DNA from: Neobacillus bataviensis LMG 21833
GTDB lineage: Bacteria; Bacillota; Bacilli; Bacillales; Cytobacillaceae
Direction of reading: 5' to 3'
NCBI RefSeq assembly: GCF_000307875.1
Contig: NZ_AJLS01000055.1
Location: forward strand, 1-64,000
DNA length: 64,000 bases
The notes beneath the pieces are model-generated. The model did not search any database, had not been told where the DNA came from, and saw only the letters and a list, made by a program, of their open reading frames with translations. Made by a program: the position numbers and the translations under genes. Positions 24,951-32,538 of the stretch are shown here, one piece after another (position 1 is the stretch's first letter; each line of letters opens with the position of its first letter).

Positions 24951-25181
24951 TTAATCGAAGGATTTGAATGCGTAGGGTTTTATCTTTGCATTCAATTCTG
25001 GAGTTTGTTCTAGGTAGTCCTTTTTAATGATGAATAATTGCGGTCTATCATTTTGGGAGGTTTCAGCATCTTTAGGTGTGACATGAGTGAGGTCATTGTT
25101 GCAGTTTGGGCATAGCCATTTATCTCTATCACTGCTGCTGAAGGATGGTTGGTGGCATTTGGTACAAAGTTTTTTGTACAT
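24951..25181 (-). CDS. Small zinc-ribbon protein, unknown function
   Basis: A 76-residue protein with CTKC (about 6-9) and CPNC (about 24-27), a classic two-CxxC zinc ribbon, then a polar tail. ATG 25181 has AGGAG at 9 nt; the TTG nine bases upstream is too close to the site. It is monocistronic, with its own terminator. Such ribbons bind nucleic acid or stabilise small adaptors; no specific family is recognised. Confidence 0.65.
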   Translation of the reverse strand: MYKKLCTKCHQPSFSSSDRDKWLCPNCNNDLTHVTPKDAETSQNDRPQLFIIKKDYLEQTPELNAKIKPYAFKSFD

Positions 25182-25249
25182 ATGGGACAACTCCTGTTTT
25201 TGGGTTTTTAAACTATTAATTTACTATTTTATTAGTTATGTACATTATT

Positions 25250-25290
25250 TATTAAAATAGGCCTTGATTTTCAAATATTGCAAATCAAGG
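25250..25290 (-). terminator. Terminator at the end of the matrix operon
   Basis: Minus-strand CCTTGATTT-N11-AAATCAAGG (9-bp stem) followed by CCTATTTTAAT, 6 bp after the LPXTG gene's stop codon. Confidence 0.7.
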
Positions 25291-25295
25291 TCTTG

Positions 25296-25910
25296 TTATA
25301 CACGTCTTTCAATCCTTCTTCGTCTTTTTATGATAAATTGAAAAATGGTTCCAGTTAAAACTAACACGGCTCCAGCTACTAGAATATTAAACATATTTGT
25401 TCCGGTTTCGGGAAGTTTCGGGCCGTCAGCTGGGAGGATGCCGCCTAGCGTTCCTTCAACGTAAAACTTAAATTGGAATTCACAGCTTAATCTTTGAAAA
25501 TCATTTCCGAGTTCACTTGGAAAATAAATACTAAAAGTAAGTTCTTCATGAGTATTACTTTTTAGGTTTCTTGAAACTAGTTTTTCATAATCTTTTAATT
25601 TTCCTTTATAAAGTTCACCAGACTTATCAGTAACAGTTAAAACTAATTCCTTATAAATTTTTTCAGAACCTGTTAATAAACGATTGGAAAAAAGATAACT
25701 AAAGTCTTTTGTTCCCTCATTTTGAACTATTAATGTTTTGGTAAATACATCTCCTGGTTTAGAATTTATAATTTCAAAAAATACCTTATGGGGGCTTGTT
25801 GAAATATCAATTTCCTTTATATTTCCTTCAGCATCTACATTTTTTATAGGGAAAATAAAAGCAATACAAATACTAGTAAATAAAAACAAAAGCAAAAATT
25901 TTGTTTTCAT
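25296..25910 (-). CDS. LPXTG-anchored surface protein with a TasA-like domain
   Basis: A 204-residue secreted protein. Residues 1-27 are a signal peptide. The middle (about 40-155) is a beta-sandwich candidate whose 'NSKPGDVFTKTLIVQNEGT' resembles 'RPGDTFERQFVLKNSGS' of the neighbouring TasA. LPETG, a 20-residue hydrophobic segment and 'KRRRRIERR' form a sortase signal. It is the last gene after tapA, sipW and tasA, 67 bp from tasA. I infer a covalent wall anchor or minor subunit for the TasA fibre. No sortase gene is in the window. Confidence 0.75.
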   Translation of the reverse strand: MKTKFLLLFLFTSICIAFIFPIKNVDAEGNIKEIDISTSPHKVFFEIINSKPGDVFTKTLIVQNEGTKDFSYLFSNRLLTGSEKIYKELVLTVTDKSGELYKGKLKDYEKLVSRNLKSNTHEELTFSIYFPSELGNDFQRLSCEFQFKFYVEGTLGGILPADGPKLPETGTNMFNILVAGAVLVLTGTIFQFIIKRRRRIERRV

Positions 25911-25936
25911 ACCTTACACCCCAAATTGTATTTTTT

Positions 25937-25964
25937 AAAGGTGGGCTAACTTACACCCACCTTT
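25937..25964. other. Stem-loop between tasA and the LPXTG gene
   Basis: AAAGGTGGG-N10-CCCACCTTT. On the transcribed minus strand it is followed by A residues rather than T, so it is not a normal terminator for tasA. It may protect the tasA mRNA end or tune the downstream gene. Confidence 0.5.
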
Positions 25965-25977
25965 CTTATTTATAATT

Positions 25978-26757
25978 TTATTCGTTTGTATCCTTCCATG
26001 CGTCATTATCTGTTTTATCGGAGCCTAATAGTTTTTTAGATGAATCTGTAGTTTGTTGATCACCGATTTTTCCATTTCCTGTTACTGTCCCGTTAGGCCC
26101 TTGTTGATCGTGGTATACATCACCCATTACTTGGCGAGCATCTAAGTTAAAGTTAACCTTAGCCTGCATTCCTTGCAATTTATTTTGAGGCTCTTTTGTA
26201 TCTGGGAATGAAATCATTACACGAAATCTATGGCTTTCCCCAGAATTAATACCATTTGGAGTAAGATTAAGTGTTCCGTCTTTTTTTAAATATAAAGGAT
26301 TAATTTTATCCTTAAAGTCACCAGCAATTGCCTCTTTTAATGTAATATCTTGAGAGTTCAACAATAGATAGCCATCTCCAGATTGACCTGGACCAGCATC
26401 AACAAAATAACTTACCTTTAATGCACTTAAAAAGTCACCATCGGTAGCTCCAGTCTTAAGCGTATTCTCAACTGATACTTTTGAAAAACTCATATAAGTA
26501 TCTTCAATTGCTAAGCTTCCACTATTCTTTAAAACGAACTGCCTTTCAAAAGTATCACCAGGTCTGATATTTTGAAGATCGAAATTAAGTGGCCAATTTG
26601 TTTCAGGATAATTACCTAATTCAAGATCTAACGTACCTGCTGCGAATCCGTTATGAATTGTTGCTTGATCACTAAAGTAAGCAAATGTTCCGCCCCCAAT
26701 TAATGATAAACCTAGTGCTGCTGATGCCATTCCTAAACCTAATTTCTTTTTAATACC
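25978..26757 (-). CDS. tasA: TasA/CalY family matrix fibre protein
   Basis: A 259-residue secreted protein of the TasA-camelysin family, which polymerises into biofilm fibres. The signal 'LGLGMASAALGLSLIGGGTFAYFSD' is the SipW-type, cleaved near 'AYFSDQAT'. The mature jelly-roll runs to about 215, followed by a polar tail (T/D/K-rich, 'QQTTDSSKKLLGSDKTDND'). ATG 26757 has GGAGGAG; a frame to 26787 lacks one. It is third in tapA-sipW-tasA order. Confidence 0.92.
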   Translation of the reverse strand, partial: GIKKKLGLGMASAALGLSLIGGGTFAYFSDQATIHNGFAAGTLDLELGNYPETNWPLNFDLQNIRPGDTFERQFVLKNSGSLAIEDTYMSFSKVSVENTLKTGATDGDFLSALKVSYFVDAGPGQSGDGYLLLNSQDITLKEAIAGDFKDKINPLYLKKDGTLNLTPNGINSGESHRFRVMISFPDTKEPQNKLQGMQAKVNFNLDARQVMGDVYHDQQGPNGTVTGNGKIGDQQTTDSSKKLLGSDKTDNDAWKDTNE

Positions 26758-26781
26758 CATTCTTTTCTCCTCCAATTTTCC

Positions 26782-26835
26782 CCTCATTTTTATGAGGTAT
26801 GTAGTTTTATATTGAACCCTTATGTTTTTATAAGG
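26782..26835 (-). other. Two small hairpins between sipW and tasA
   Basis: Minus-strand CCTTAT-AAAAAC-ATAAGG (26835-26818) and CCTCAT-AAAA-ATGAGG (26797-26782). Both 6-bp stems lie in the leader of tasA within the operon. They could stabilise or process the tasA mRNA relative to sipW. Confidence 0.45.
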
Positions 26836-26847
26836 AGTTGCAACCAG

Positions 26848-27417
26848 TTAAACGGTTTCTTGCACATCTTTTGATTTTTTAGAATTATCGATTTCCCTTA
26901 AAGCTTTAAATATAGTAAATCCAGAGTATGCAAGTAAGAGTAAGCCAGGCAGAATTAATAATAATGCTGTTCCATTTTTTGATTTTGCATAATCTACTAG
27001 GTAACCTACATATGGAATAGTGAATCCTGTATACTTTGCTACAACATTCTGAGCAACTACTGGATCTGTATCAGCATTATCGTTGTTATCACCTTTGGTT
27101 TTGTACATTACATGATTAACATTTTTGATTACATCAATTACCCTGTGAGTAGCCATTTGATCATCTGTTATCATAAAAGTGATTACATCACCTTTTTTTA
27201 AGCTAGTTTTATCTTCTACCGGCTTAACTGCTATGATTGAACCTGTTTTAAAGGTCGGTTCCATTGATCCGGAAAGGACTGTTTTTAGTTGATAGCCTAA
27301 AAAGTTTGGTTCCCCACCTGAGGCTTTGGACGAAATTACCACAAATATCATAAATAGCAGGGTTATAGATAGGATTATGGTTATTAAACTACTAATAATC
27401 TTTTTTGCTTTTTTCAT
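26848..27417 (-). CDS. sipW: ER-type signal peptidase I SipW
   Basis: A 189-residue membrane protease that matures TasA and TapA. The catalytic serine S51 is in 'LSGSMEPTF'. The second catalytic position is histidine H91 ('ATHRVIDV') in place of the lysine of ordinary bacterial signal peptidases, which defines the SipW/archaeal/ER class. Membrane helices lie at about 8-30 and 150-172. ATG 27417 lies 20 bp after the tapA stop. Confidence 0.94.
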   Translation of the reverse strand: MKKAKKIISSLITIILSITLLFMIFVVISSKASGGEPNFLGYQLKTVLSGSMEPTFKTGSIIAVKPVEDKTSLKKGDVITFMITDDQMATHRVIDVIKNVNHVMYKTKGDNNDNADTDPVVAQNVVAKYTGFTIPYVGYLVDYAKSKNGTALLLILPGLLLLAYSGFTIFKALREIDNSKKSKDVQETV

Positions 27418-27437
27418 GTTTACACCGCCATTGTTAA

Positions 27438-27971
27438 TTAATTTTCTCCGTTTTCCTTTGTTTGATCATTATTAGTTTCCTCAATATTTGAATCAGAACT
27501 TTCAGAGGTAATTTCTGTATCAGGTTTATTACTTTGAATCTTTGTTGGATTTCCTTCATTTTCATCATTTTTTTCTTCTATTGTTTGCGATTCTGTTGTT
27601 TCATTTGCAGGGGCATCAGATGTATCCTGACGATTTTCATCCTCTAAATCCTTACAATGTTTGTTCCAGAATTCGGAGTCCTTTTCAGCGTCCTTACAAA
27701 AATCTTCCGAAACACTAATTGTTCCGCTTATTGTTTCAACATCATTAAAATAAGCACCAGTATCGGTTGTAAGATATGTACCAGTTAGGATCAGAATGTA
27801 CCATGCAGCAACAATCTGAGCTGCAAATACTAGTTTTTTTTCACTTTTTTTAAACCTTTTCAAACGAGTATGTCGGATGGTATTCCCTCCCTCATTCGTT
27901 CTATTAAATTGAGAAGTCTTCTTATGGAGCTTATTGAGAACGAAGTTGGTGACTTTTTTTATCATGTTCAT
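27438..27971 (-). CDS. tapA: TapA (YqxM)-like fibre assembly protein
   Basis: About 177 residues from ATG 27971 (AAAAGGAAG at 6 nt); upstream frame up to 28067 overlaps the promoter. A basic N-terminus is followed by a hydrophobic segment 'LVFAAQIVAAWYILILTGTYLT' and the SipW-like cleavage context 'TGAYFNDVE'. Two cysteines ('DFCKDAEK', 'NKHCKDLE') and a long Glu/Asn/Ser/Thr-rich tail complete it. B. subtilis TapA helps TasA fibres assemble and attach. The short C-terminal part has little similarity, so the match rests on position and the N-terminus. Confidence 0.8.
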   Translation of the reverse strand: MNMIKKVTNFVLNKLHKKTSQFNRTNEGGNTIRHTRLKRFKKSEKKLVFAAQIVAAWYILILTGTYLTTDTGAYFNDVETISGTISVSEDFCKDAEKDSEFWNKHCKDLEDENRQDTSDAPANETTESQTIEEKNDENEGNPTKIQSNKPDTEITSESSDSNIEETNNDQTKENGEN

Positions 27972-28002
27972 CAACTTCCTTTTAATACTCATTTTGTTCC
28001 GT

Positions 28003-28013
28003 ATAACGAACTT
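28003..28013 (-). promoter_or_regulatory. SinR-like operator repeat 1 (near tapA transcript start)
   Basis: Minus-strand AAGTTCGTTAT. It lies just downstream of the expected tapA start of transcription (about 28015). It is identical to repeat 2, which begins 32 bp away. Confidence 0.65.
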
Positions 28014-28021
28014 ATAAGTTG

Positions 28022-28050
28022 AGTATATGCCAAAATAACGAACTTGAAAA
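28022..28050 (-). promoter_or_regulatory. Promoter of the tapA-sipW-tasA operon
   Basis: Minus-strand TTTTCA (28050-28045), 17 bp, TATACT (28027-28022). Operator repeat 2 fills the spacer, so repressor binding would exclude RNA polymerase. Confidence 0.65.
28035..28045 (-). promoter_or_regulatory. SinR-like operator repeat 2 (in the tapA promoter spacer)
   Basis: Minus-strand AAGTTCGTTAT between the -35 and -10 elements of tapA. Confidence 0.65.
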
Positions 28051-28056
28051 ACCCCA

Positions 28057-28065
28057 ATAACGAGC
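28057..28065 (-). promoter_or_regulatory. SinR-like operator repeat 3 (upstream of tapA promoter)
   Basis: Minus-strand GCTCGTTAT, one base different from the other repeats, starting 22 bp from repeat 2. The 32- and 22-bp steps are close to whole helical turns, so all three face one side of the DNA. Confidence 0.5.
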
Positions 28066-28153
28066 AAATTTTCTTAATTAAGAACATTTTATGGGGTTTT
28101 CCTCCTATTATCTTCTGTTTCCTTACTTTTTTGTACTTTATAAAAAAATAATT

Positions 28154-28165
28154 GTTCTTTATAAT
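28154..28165 (+). promoter_or_regulatory. sinR -10 element with an overlapping SinR box
   Basis: GTTCTTT (28154-28160) fits the B. subtilis SinR box GTTCTYT and overlaps TATAAT (28160-28165), about 38 bp before the sinR start. The -35 is poor. It suggests self-control of sinR. Confidence 0.5.
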
Positions 28166-28203
28166 GTATATTAATACTGCAAACAAAATAGGAGTTGAGG
28201 GTG

Positions 28204-28551
28204 ATGATCGGGGAACGGATTAACCGTTTAAGAGAAAAGAAGGGATATTCGATAACAGAGATGGCACGATTGGCAGATGTTTCAAAGTCTTATTTAAGCC
28301 AAATCGAAAGGGGGTTACAATCCAATCCGTCACTATTATTTTTGAAAAAGATTGCGATCCCATTAGATACCAGCGTAGAATACTTATTAATGGATGGAAA
28401 GTCACAAAAGCAGCATGAAACAAAACTTGATGAAGAGTGGAAGGCGTTAATTCAACAGGCGATGGAAAATGGTGTGAAAAAAGAGGATTTTCGAGATTAT
28501 TTAAATTACATACAATTCCAATCCTGGTTGAAGGAACAGAACAAAACTTAA
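28204..28551 (+). CDS. sinR: SinR-like transcriptional regulator
   Basis: A 115-residue repressor, divergent from tapA. Residues 2-62 are a helix-turn-helix of the Xre type ('MARLADVSKSYLSQIERGLQSNPS'), close to SinR of B. subtilis. The C-terminal part (about 75-112, 'EEWKALIQQAMENGVKKEDFRDYLNY') is the SinI/SinR dimerisation helix pair. ATG 28204 has AGGAGTTGAGGG before it. No separate sinI gene is seen here. It probably represses tapA-sipW-tasA through the repeats at 28003-28065. Confidence 0.9.
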   Translation: MIGERINRLREKKGYSITEMARLADVSKSYLSQIERGLQSNPSLLFLKKIAIPLDTSVEYLLMDGKSQKQHETKLDEEWKALIQQAMENGVKKEDFRDYLNYIQFQSWLKEQNKT

Positions 28552-28554
28552 AAA

Positions 28555-28588
28555 ACAGCCCCATTCTTTTTAGAGAATGAGGGCTTTA
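28555..28588 (+). terminator. Terminator after sinR
   Basis: AGCCCCATTCT-TTTT-AGAGAATGAGGGCT followed by TT. The imperfect stem starts 4 bp after the stop codon; the U run is short. Confidence 0.7.
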
Positions 28589-28622
28589 AATGTTAGATAT
28601 GTTCGTTATTTCTTGATACCAA

Positions 28623-28658
28623 AAAGGCCTTAAAGGATTTTTATCCTTTAAGGCCTTT
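28623..28658 (-). terminator. Terminator after tatC
   Basis: AAAGGCCTTAAAGGAT-TTTT-ATCCTTTAAGGCCTTT, a perfect 16-bp stem followed on the minus strand by TT before GG. It may act in both directions. Confidence 0.9.
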
Positions 28659-28667
28659 CATTTACAT

Positions 28668-29420
28668 TTAAACTTCCGCTGCCTCTTCCTTATCCTCATC
28701 TTGCTTTGCTTCTTGCAGTTTCTTCAACCGTTTACGGTAAACGAATTTTGATAAATTAATACTGACTTCATATAGAAGCAAGAGTGGTAAGGTTACAACA
28801 AAATCAGACATAAAGTCTGGCGGTGTAATTACTACAGCAATAATGATCAGAACGAAATAAGCATATTTACGAATTTTTGATAATACAAACGGATTGATAA
28901 TTCCCAGTGATGTTAAAAACATTACCACTACCGGCAGTTCAAACAACACACCAAATGGCAGTGTCATGTTCATGATAAAGCTAAAATACCTTTCGGCAGT
29001 AAAGTTTGTCACAAACATATCTTGACCCATATTTATCAAAAATTTCAATACCATTGGAAATATGACAAAGTAACCGAAAGCAAGGCCAATAATAAATAAG
29101 AAAAATAATGCAGGTACATAAGAAAGGGTTATTTTTCTTTCTATTGGTCTTAACGCAGGCTTCACAAATAGCCAAATTTGCAACGCTAAGACAGGAATGG
29201 TTCCCGTAATGGCAACAACAGTTGCAAGCATGAAATAGATCCACATAATATCACTGGGCCCAAGAACCATTAGTTTTGTATCCCCTACAAACCAGCGATA
29301 AATATCATCAACATAAATAAAACCAACAATAAAAAAGACGATAAATGCCAAAGCTGAAATGATGAACCGTTTGCGCAATTCCTCTAAATGATCAACTAAA
29401 TTTAATTCTTTATCTTCCAT
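28668..29420 (-). CDS. tatC: Twin-arginine translocase subunit TatC
   Basis: A 250-residue six-helix membrane protein that recognises twin-arginine signal peptides. The N-terminal 'NLVDHLEELRKRFI' motif and the conserved 'FGYFVIFP' and 'LPVVVMFLTSLGI' stretches are present. ATG 29420 has AGGGGAAG. It follows tatA with a terminator between them, so part of its expression must come from read-through or an own promoter. Confidence 0.96.
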   Translation of the reverse strand: MEDKELNLVDHLEELRKRFIISALAFIVFFIVGFIYVDDIYRWFVGDTKLMVLGPSDIMWIYFMLATVVAITGTIPVLALQIWLFVKPALRPIERKITLSYVPALFFLFIIGLAFGYFVIFPMVLKFLINMGQDMFVTNFTAERYFSFIMNMTLPFGVLFELPVVVMFLTSLGIINPFVLSKIRKYAYFVLIIIAVVITPPDFMSDFVVTLPLLLLYEVSINLSKFVYRKRLKKLQEAKQDEDKEEAAEV

Positions 29421-29542
29421 GTACTTCCCCTGCCAATTTCAAAGGTTAAAAAATGGACACGTGAATGTGCTCTCAGATTTAAATGGTTCTAAATTGAGAG
29501 ATTAACACGGTTTCACGCATCCTTATAGTTTTAAAACGAAGA

Positions 29543-29576
29543 AGAAAAAAGGTGCAAGACACACATCTTACACCTT
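29543..29576 (-). terminator. Terminator between tatA and tatC
   Basis: Minus-strand AAGGTGTAAGA-TGTGTG-TCTTGCACCTT (one G-U pair) followed by TTTTCTTC. It would favour TatA over TatC. Confidence 0.85.
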
Positions 29577-29769
29577 ATTTAGTCAAGTTGTTCTTTTCTT
29601 CTTTAATATCTTCCATTACATCATCCGTAAGTTCGCGGGTTGATTTCTTAAATTCCTTTAAAGTTTGTCCAAATGCTTTTCCGATTTCCGGCAGTTTCTT
29701 TGGTCCAAAAATAATCAGCGCTAGTGTTAAAATCAAAATTAATCCGGGTATTCCGATATTAGAAAACAT
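29575..29769 (-). CDS. tatA: Twin-arginine translocase subunit TatA
   Basis: A 64-residue protein with one membrane helix (about 6-21, '[17 protein letters not shown]'), the '[14 protein letters not shown]' hinge and amphipathic helix, and a charged tail. It forms the Tat pore with TatC. ATG 29769 has AAGGGGATG. Promoter unclear. Confidence 0.96.
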   Translation of the reverse strand: MFSNIGIPGLILILTLALIIFGPKKLPEIGKAFGQTLKEFKKSTRELTDDVMEDIKEEKNNLTK

Positions 29770-29986
29770 GGATTTACATCCCCTTCAAATGTTGTATATT
29801 TCTACTATGATTATAGTATTGAAAGACCATTTTGAGTAAATTATCCGCAATAATTCATAGTTATTTCACAAATTCCAAAAAAAATACCTTTAGAGTGATT
29901 TTTAGCATTTTCATCACTATAGACAATTTAACAATTACGACGGCTTAAGTCAATGTCCAATTTGTTGGTTAAATTTTTAAAATATT

Positions 29987-30015
29987 TTGACAACTGACTT
30001 ATTTTTGCATATAAT
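29987..30015 (+). promoter_or_regulatory. Perfect-consensus sigma-A promoter
   Basis: TTGACA (29987-29992), 17-bp spacer, TATAAT (30010-30015). Every base of both hexamers is consensus. The transcript should start near 30022 and serve the gene at 30071. Confidence 0.9.
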
Positions 30016-30070
30016 TGGAAGAATAAGAACATATACTAAGGAAAAAATAAAAACCTTTGGATGGGATGTG

Positions 30071-30316
30071 ATGAGGATGGAATTTTCACTATGCAGTTTT
30101 GATGGAGCCCTCCCTGTTGAGGTAACAATTGATGACGATAACGGAAGATATACCATTCGTAAAAGTGATCGAAGTGGAGAATATTTCAATAGTCCTGTTG
30201 AGTTAATTACCTGGGTGAAAACACATTTCCGGGAGGAAGAATTTTGCCATCCCCATGAATTCAGAGGTATGTTAGCGAAAATGGCAGATTATGAATTGAA
30301 TGGCACATATTTATAA
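30071..30316 (+). CDS. Small conserved-looking protein, unknown function
   Basis: An 81-residue acidic soluble protein ('MEFSLCSFDGALPVEVTIDDD', 'SDRSGEYFNSPVELITWVK'). The start is ATG 30071 or 30077; any upstream start would lie inside the consensus promoter. The ribosome binding site is modest (GGATGGGATGTG). An 18-bp perfect hairpin terminator follows. The promoter is the strongest in the window, so the protein may be abundant. I do not recognise its family. Confidence 0.7.
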   Translation: MRMEFSLCSFDGALPVEVTIDDDNGRYTIRKSDRSGEYFNSPVELITWVKTHFREEEFCHPHEFRGMLAKMADYELNGTYL

Positions 30317-30324
30317 TTCATCCA

Positions 30325-30366
30325 ATGGAAAGAAGCAACAGCCAATTTGCTGTTGCTTCTTTCCAT
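30325..30366. terminator. Bidirectional terminator before dfrA end
   Basis: ATGGAAAGAAGCAACAGC-CAATTT-GCTGTTGCTTCTTTCCAT: an 18-bp perfect stem with A/T-rich flanks, ending both the plus-strand gene and the thyA-dfrA unit. Confidence 0.85.
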
Positions 30367-30370
30367 TTTG

Positions 30371-30859
30371 CTATGCCTTCCGCTCATATATCTTAAAATC
30401 GTAATCGTAAGGATTCTTTTCATTCTTTATTCCTTTTTCAGAAGAGGTCAATTCCCAATCATCCAGAGTAAATTTCGGAAAATAAGTGTCCCCGTCGAAT
30501 ATTTCATGAATTTCGGTAATATAAAGACGATCTACAAAAGGAAATGTTTCTTTAAAAATTTCTGCGCCGCCAATAACAAAAATTTCATCGTCCTGCTCGC
30601 GGCAATACGTGACAAATTCCTCGACTGAGTAAAAAATAGTGCATTCTTCACTTTTATAATCGGGCTGACGGGTAATGACGATATTTTCTCGCCCTGGAAG
30701 AACGCGGCCAATCGAATCATGCGTCTTTCTTCCCATAGCAATCGGGTGGCCCATTGTCACACGTTTAAAAAACTTTAAATCCTCCGGTAAATGCCATGGC
30801 AATTGATTATTCTTGCCTATAGTGCGATTTTCGTCCATTGCAACGATAAAGGAAATCAT
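30371..30859 (-). CDS. dfrA: Dihydrofolate reductase
   Basis: Reduces dihydrofolate to tetrahydrofolate with NADPH. The 162 residues begin '[27 protein letters not shown]', with the catalytic acid D27 after W22. NADPH-site motifs 'GRKTHDSIG' and 'VIGGAEIFK' are present. The ATG overlaps the end of thyA by 4 bp (ATGA), so the two genes are translationally coupled. Confidence 0.97.
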   Translation of the reverse strand: MISFIVAMDENRTIGKNNQLPWHLPEDLKFFKRVTMGHPIAMGRKTHDSIGRVLPGRENIVITRQPDYKSEECTIFYSVEEFVTYCREQDDEIFVIGGAEIFKETFPFVDRLYITEIHEIFDGDTYFPKFTLDDWELTSSEKGIKNEKNPYDYDFKIYERKA

Positions 30860-31650
30860 ACACTGACCACTCCTTTAATGTGTGGATGTGGGTCATATCC
30901 TTCTAAAGTGAAATCTTCATATTCAAATGAGTATATATCCTTTACACTCGGATTGATTTTAAGGACTGGTAAGACCTTAGGCTCTCTCCCCATTTGCAGC
31001 TTTACTTGTTCAAGATGGTTTTGATAAATATGTACATCTCCAAAAGTATGAATAAATTCTCCCGGCTTTAAATCACATACCTGGGCAATCATTAATGTTA
31101 ATAATGCATAGGAGGCAATATTAAACGGGACTCCTAGGAAGACGTCCGCTGACCGCTGGTAAAGCTGACAGCTCAGCTTTCCATCTGCCACATAAAATTG
31201 GAACATGCAATGGCATGGCGGAAGTGCCATGTTATCGATTTCGGCAACATTCCAGGCATTGACAAGCAATCTTCGTGAATTAGGATTTTCCTTAATCTGG
31301 TCAATTAATTCACTGATTTGATCAACGGTTTTCCCGTCGGCACCAGTCCACGAACGCCATTGATGGCCATAAACAGGCCCTAATTCTCCGTTTTCATCCG
31401 CCCATTCATTCCAAATCCGCACCCCATTCTCCTGGAGGTAGCGAACATTCGTATCACCCTTTAAAAACCAAAGCAATTCATAGATAATCGATTTTAGATG
31501 TAACTTTTTGGTTGTTACTAGTGGAAAACCTTCTTCTAAATTAAATCTCATTTGATAGCCGAAAGTACTGATGGTACCAGTTCCAGTACGATCACCCTTT
31601 ACGGTGCCATTGTTAAGTACATGCTCACATAGATCTAAATATTGCTTCAC
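30856..31650 (-). CDS. thyA: Thymidylate synthase
   Basis: Makes dTMP from dUMP with methylene-tetrahydrofolate. The start is GTG 31650 behind AAGGGAG, giving 264 residues, the exact family length, with the catalytic cysteine at C146 in 'PPCHCMFQF'. The frame extends upstream to 31689 but without a ribosome binding site. It is followed by dfrA, which regenerates its cofactor. Confidence 0.97.
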   Translation of the reverse strand: MKQYLDLCEHVLNNGTVKGDRTGTGTISTFGYQMRFNLEEGFPLVTTKKLHLKSIIYELLWFLKGDTNVRYLQENGVRIWNEWADENGELGPVYGHQWRSWTGADGKTVDQISELIDQIKENPNSRRLLVNAWNVAEIDNMALPPCHCMFQFYVADGKLSCQLYQRSADVFLGVPFNIASYALLTLMIAQVCDLKPGEFIHTFGDVHIYQNHLEQVKLQMGREPKVLPVLKINPSVKDIYSFEYEDFTLEGYDPHPHIKGVVSV

Positions 31651-31706
31651 TTTGGACACTCCCTTAGCAGCCATTTCATATTTTTTCATTCTATCATAAA
31701 TAGCTT

Positions 31707-32408
31707 TTAAAAGGTGCTTTCGATAAATTTAAAAGTATTTGGTGCCTTCATCTTAAGTTCTAAATTAGAACCATCATTTAAATAAAACATGGCAAAGCTC
31801 TCGGCAAAATATTCTTCTGGAAAAAGAAAGTACCTGTTTCCGGGAAACAATTGATCATGCTCTTTTTCCCAAACACGCTGAAATTCATGTGATCCACTAA
31901 TGTCTACACACACGTAGCGATCAATTGAATGTGCCAGTTCATGTAATTCTAAATTAACAGAACCATGTCCTTTTCCTGCTTCACTGGAGCCAATTTTAGC
32001 AAGCACAACCTTGGATCCGCCGATGCCTGGTACATCATCCCATGTGACGTTGGCTTGATACCCTCTAGGGACTTTTCCGGCTAATTGTTGGGTCGTAGGA
32101 TTATCGGTAAGCTTCCCCGTGAAAAGCTTAACATTGATACCATTTTCATTTATTTTTTCCAAAAGAGAACGTGGTAACGAAGCTATACGAGTTATCATAG
32201 CGGCTGCTTCTCTTTGATCAAAAGATTGCTCCGGTAACACAATGATTTGATTTAGCAGATTCACAGATTTTTCAGTTTTTATAGAGTTGTAGAGCATTGA
32301 ATTACGCGGGAAATCCCCAAGTATGATTCCATCAAATGAAGCCTGTGATGTCGTTATGGATGATAAAAACACACCAGCAATAAAAAGGACAACTACCCAT
32401 TTCTTCAT
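31707..32408 (-). CDS. Secreted Pro-Pro-endopeptidase-like zinc metalloprotease (ATLF domain)
   Basis: A 233-residue exported protein with a signal peptide (1-24, '[19 protein letters not shown]'). The zinc motif H156-E157-x-x-H160 ('[12 protein letters not shown]') is followed by '[14 protein letters not shown]' with a third ligand and catalytic tyrosine. This layout matches the anthrax-lethal-factor-like fold of Pro-Pro endopeptidases (PPEP) that cut surface proteins. ATG 32408 has GGGGA. It lies downstream of the ter cluster, behind a terminator. The substrate is not evident here. Confidence 0.8.
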   Translation of the reverse strand: MKKWVVVLFIAGVFLSSITTSQASFDGIILGDFPRNSMLYNSIKTEKSVNLLNQIIVLPEQSFDQREAAAMITRIASLPRSLLEKINENGINVKLFTGKLTDNPTTQQLAGKVPRGYQANVTWDDVPGIGGSKVVLAKIGSSEAGKGHGSVNLELHELAHSIDRYVCVDISGSHEFQRVWEKEHDQLFPGNRYFLFPEEYFAESFAMFYLNDGSNLELKMKAPNTFKFIESTF

Positions 32409-32499
32409 AATAATTCCCCATTTTTCTATAGATAATAGAATTATATCATGAGAGAATTCCTTAAGGAGTGGAACATAAAGGTAATAAGGGGACCCACAT

Positions 32500-32528
32500 A
32501 AAAAGAAAAGCCACCAAAACCGGCAGCT
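32500..32528 (-). terminator. Terminator at the end of the ter cluster
   Basis: Minus-strand AGCTGCC-GGTTTT-GGTGGCT (two G-U pairs) followed by TTTCTTTTT, 10 bp after the last terD stop codon. Confidence 0.75.
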
Positions 32529-32538
32529 TCTCATAAAT

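Noticed and set aside
29987..30070. N-terminal extension of the gene at 30071
   Set aside because: It would overlap the perfect TTGACA/TATAAT promoter.
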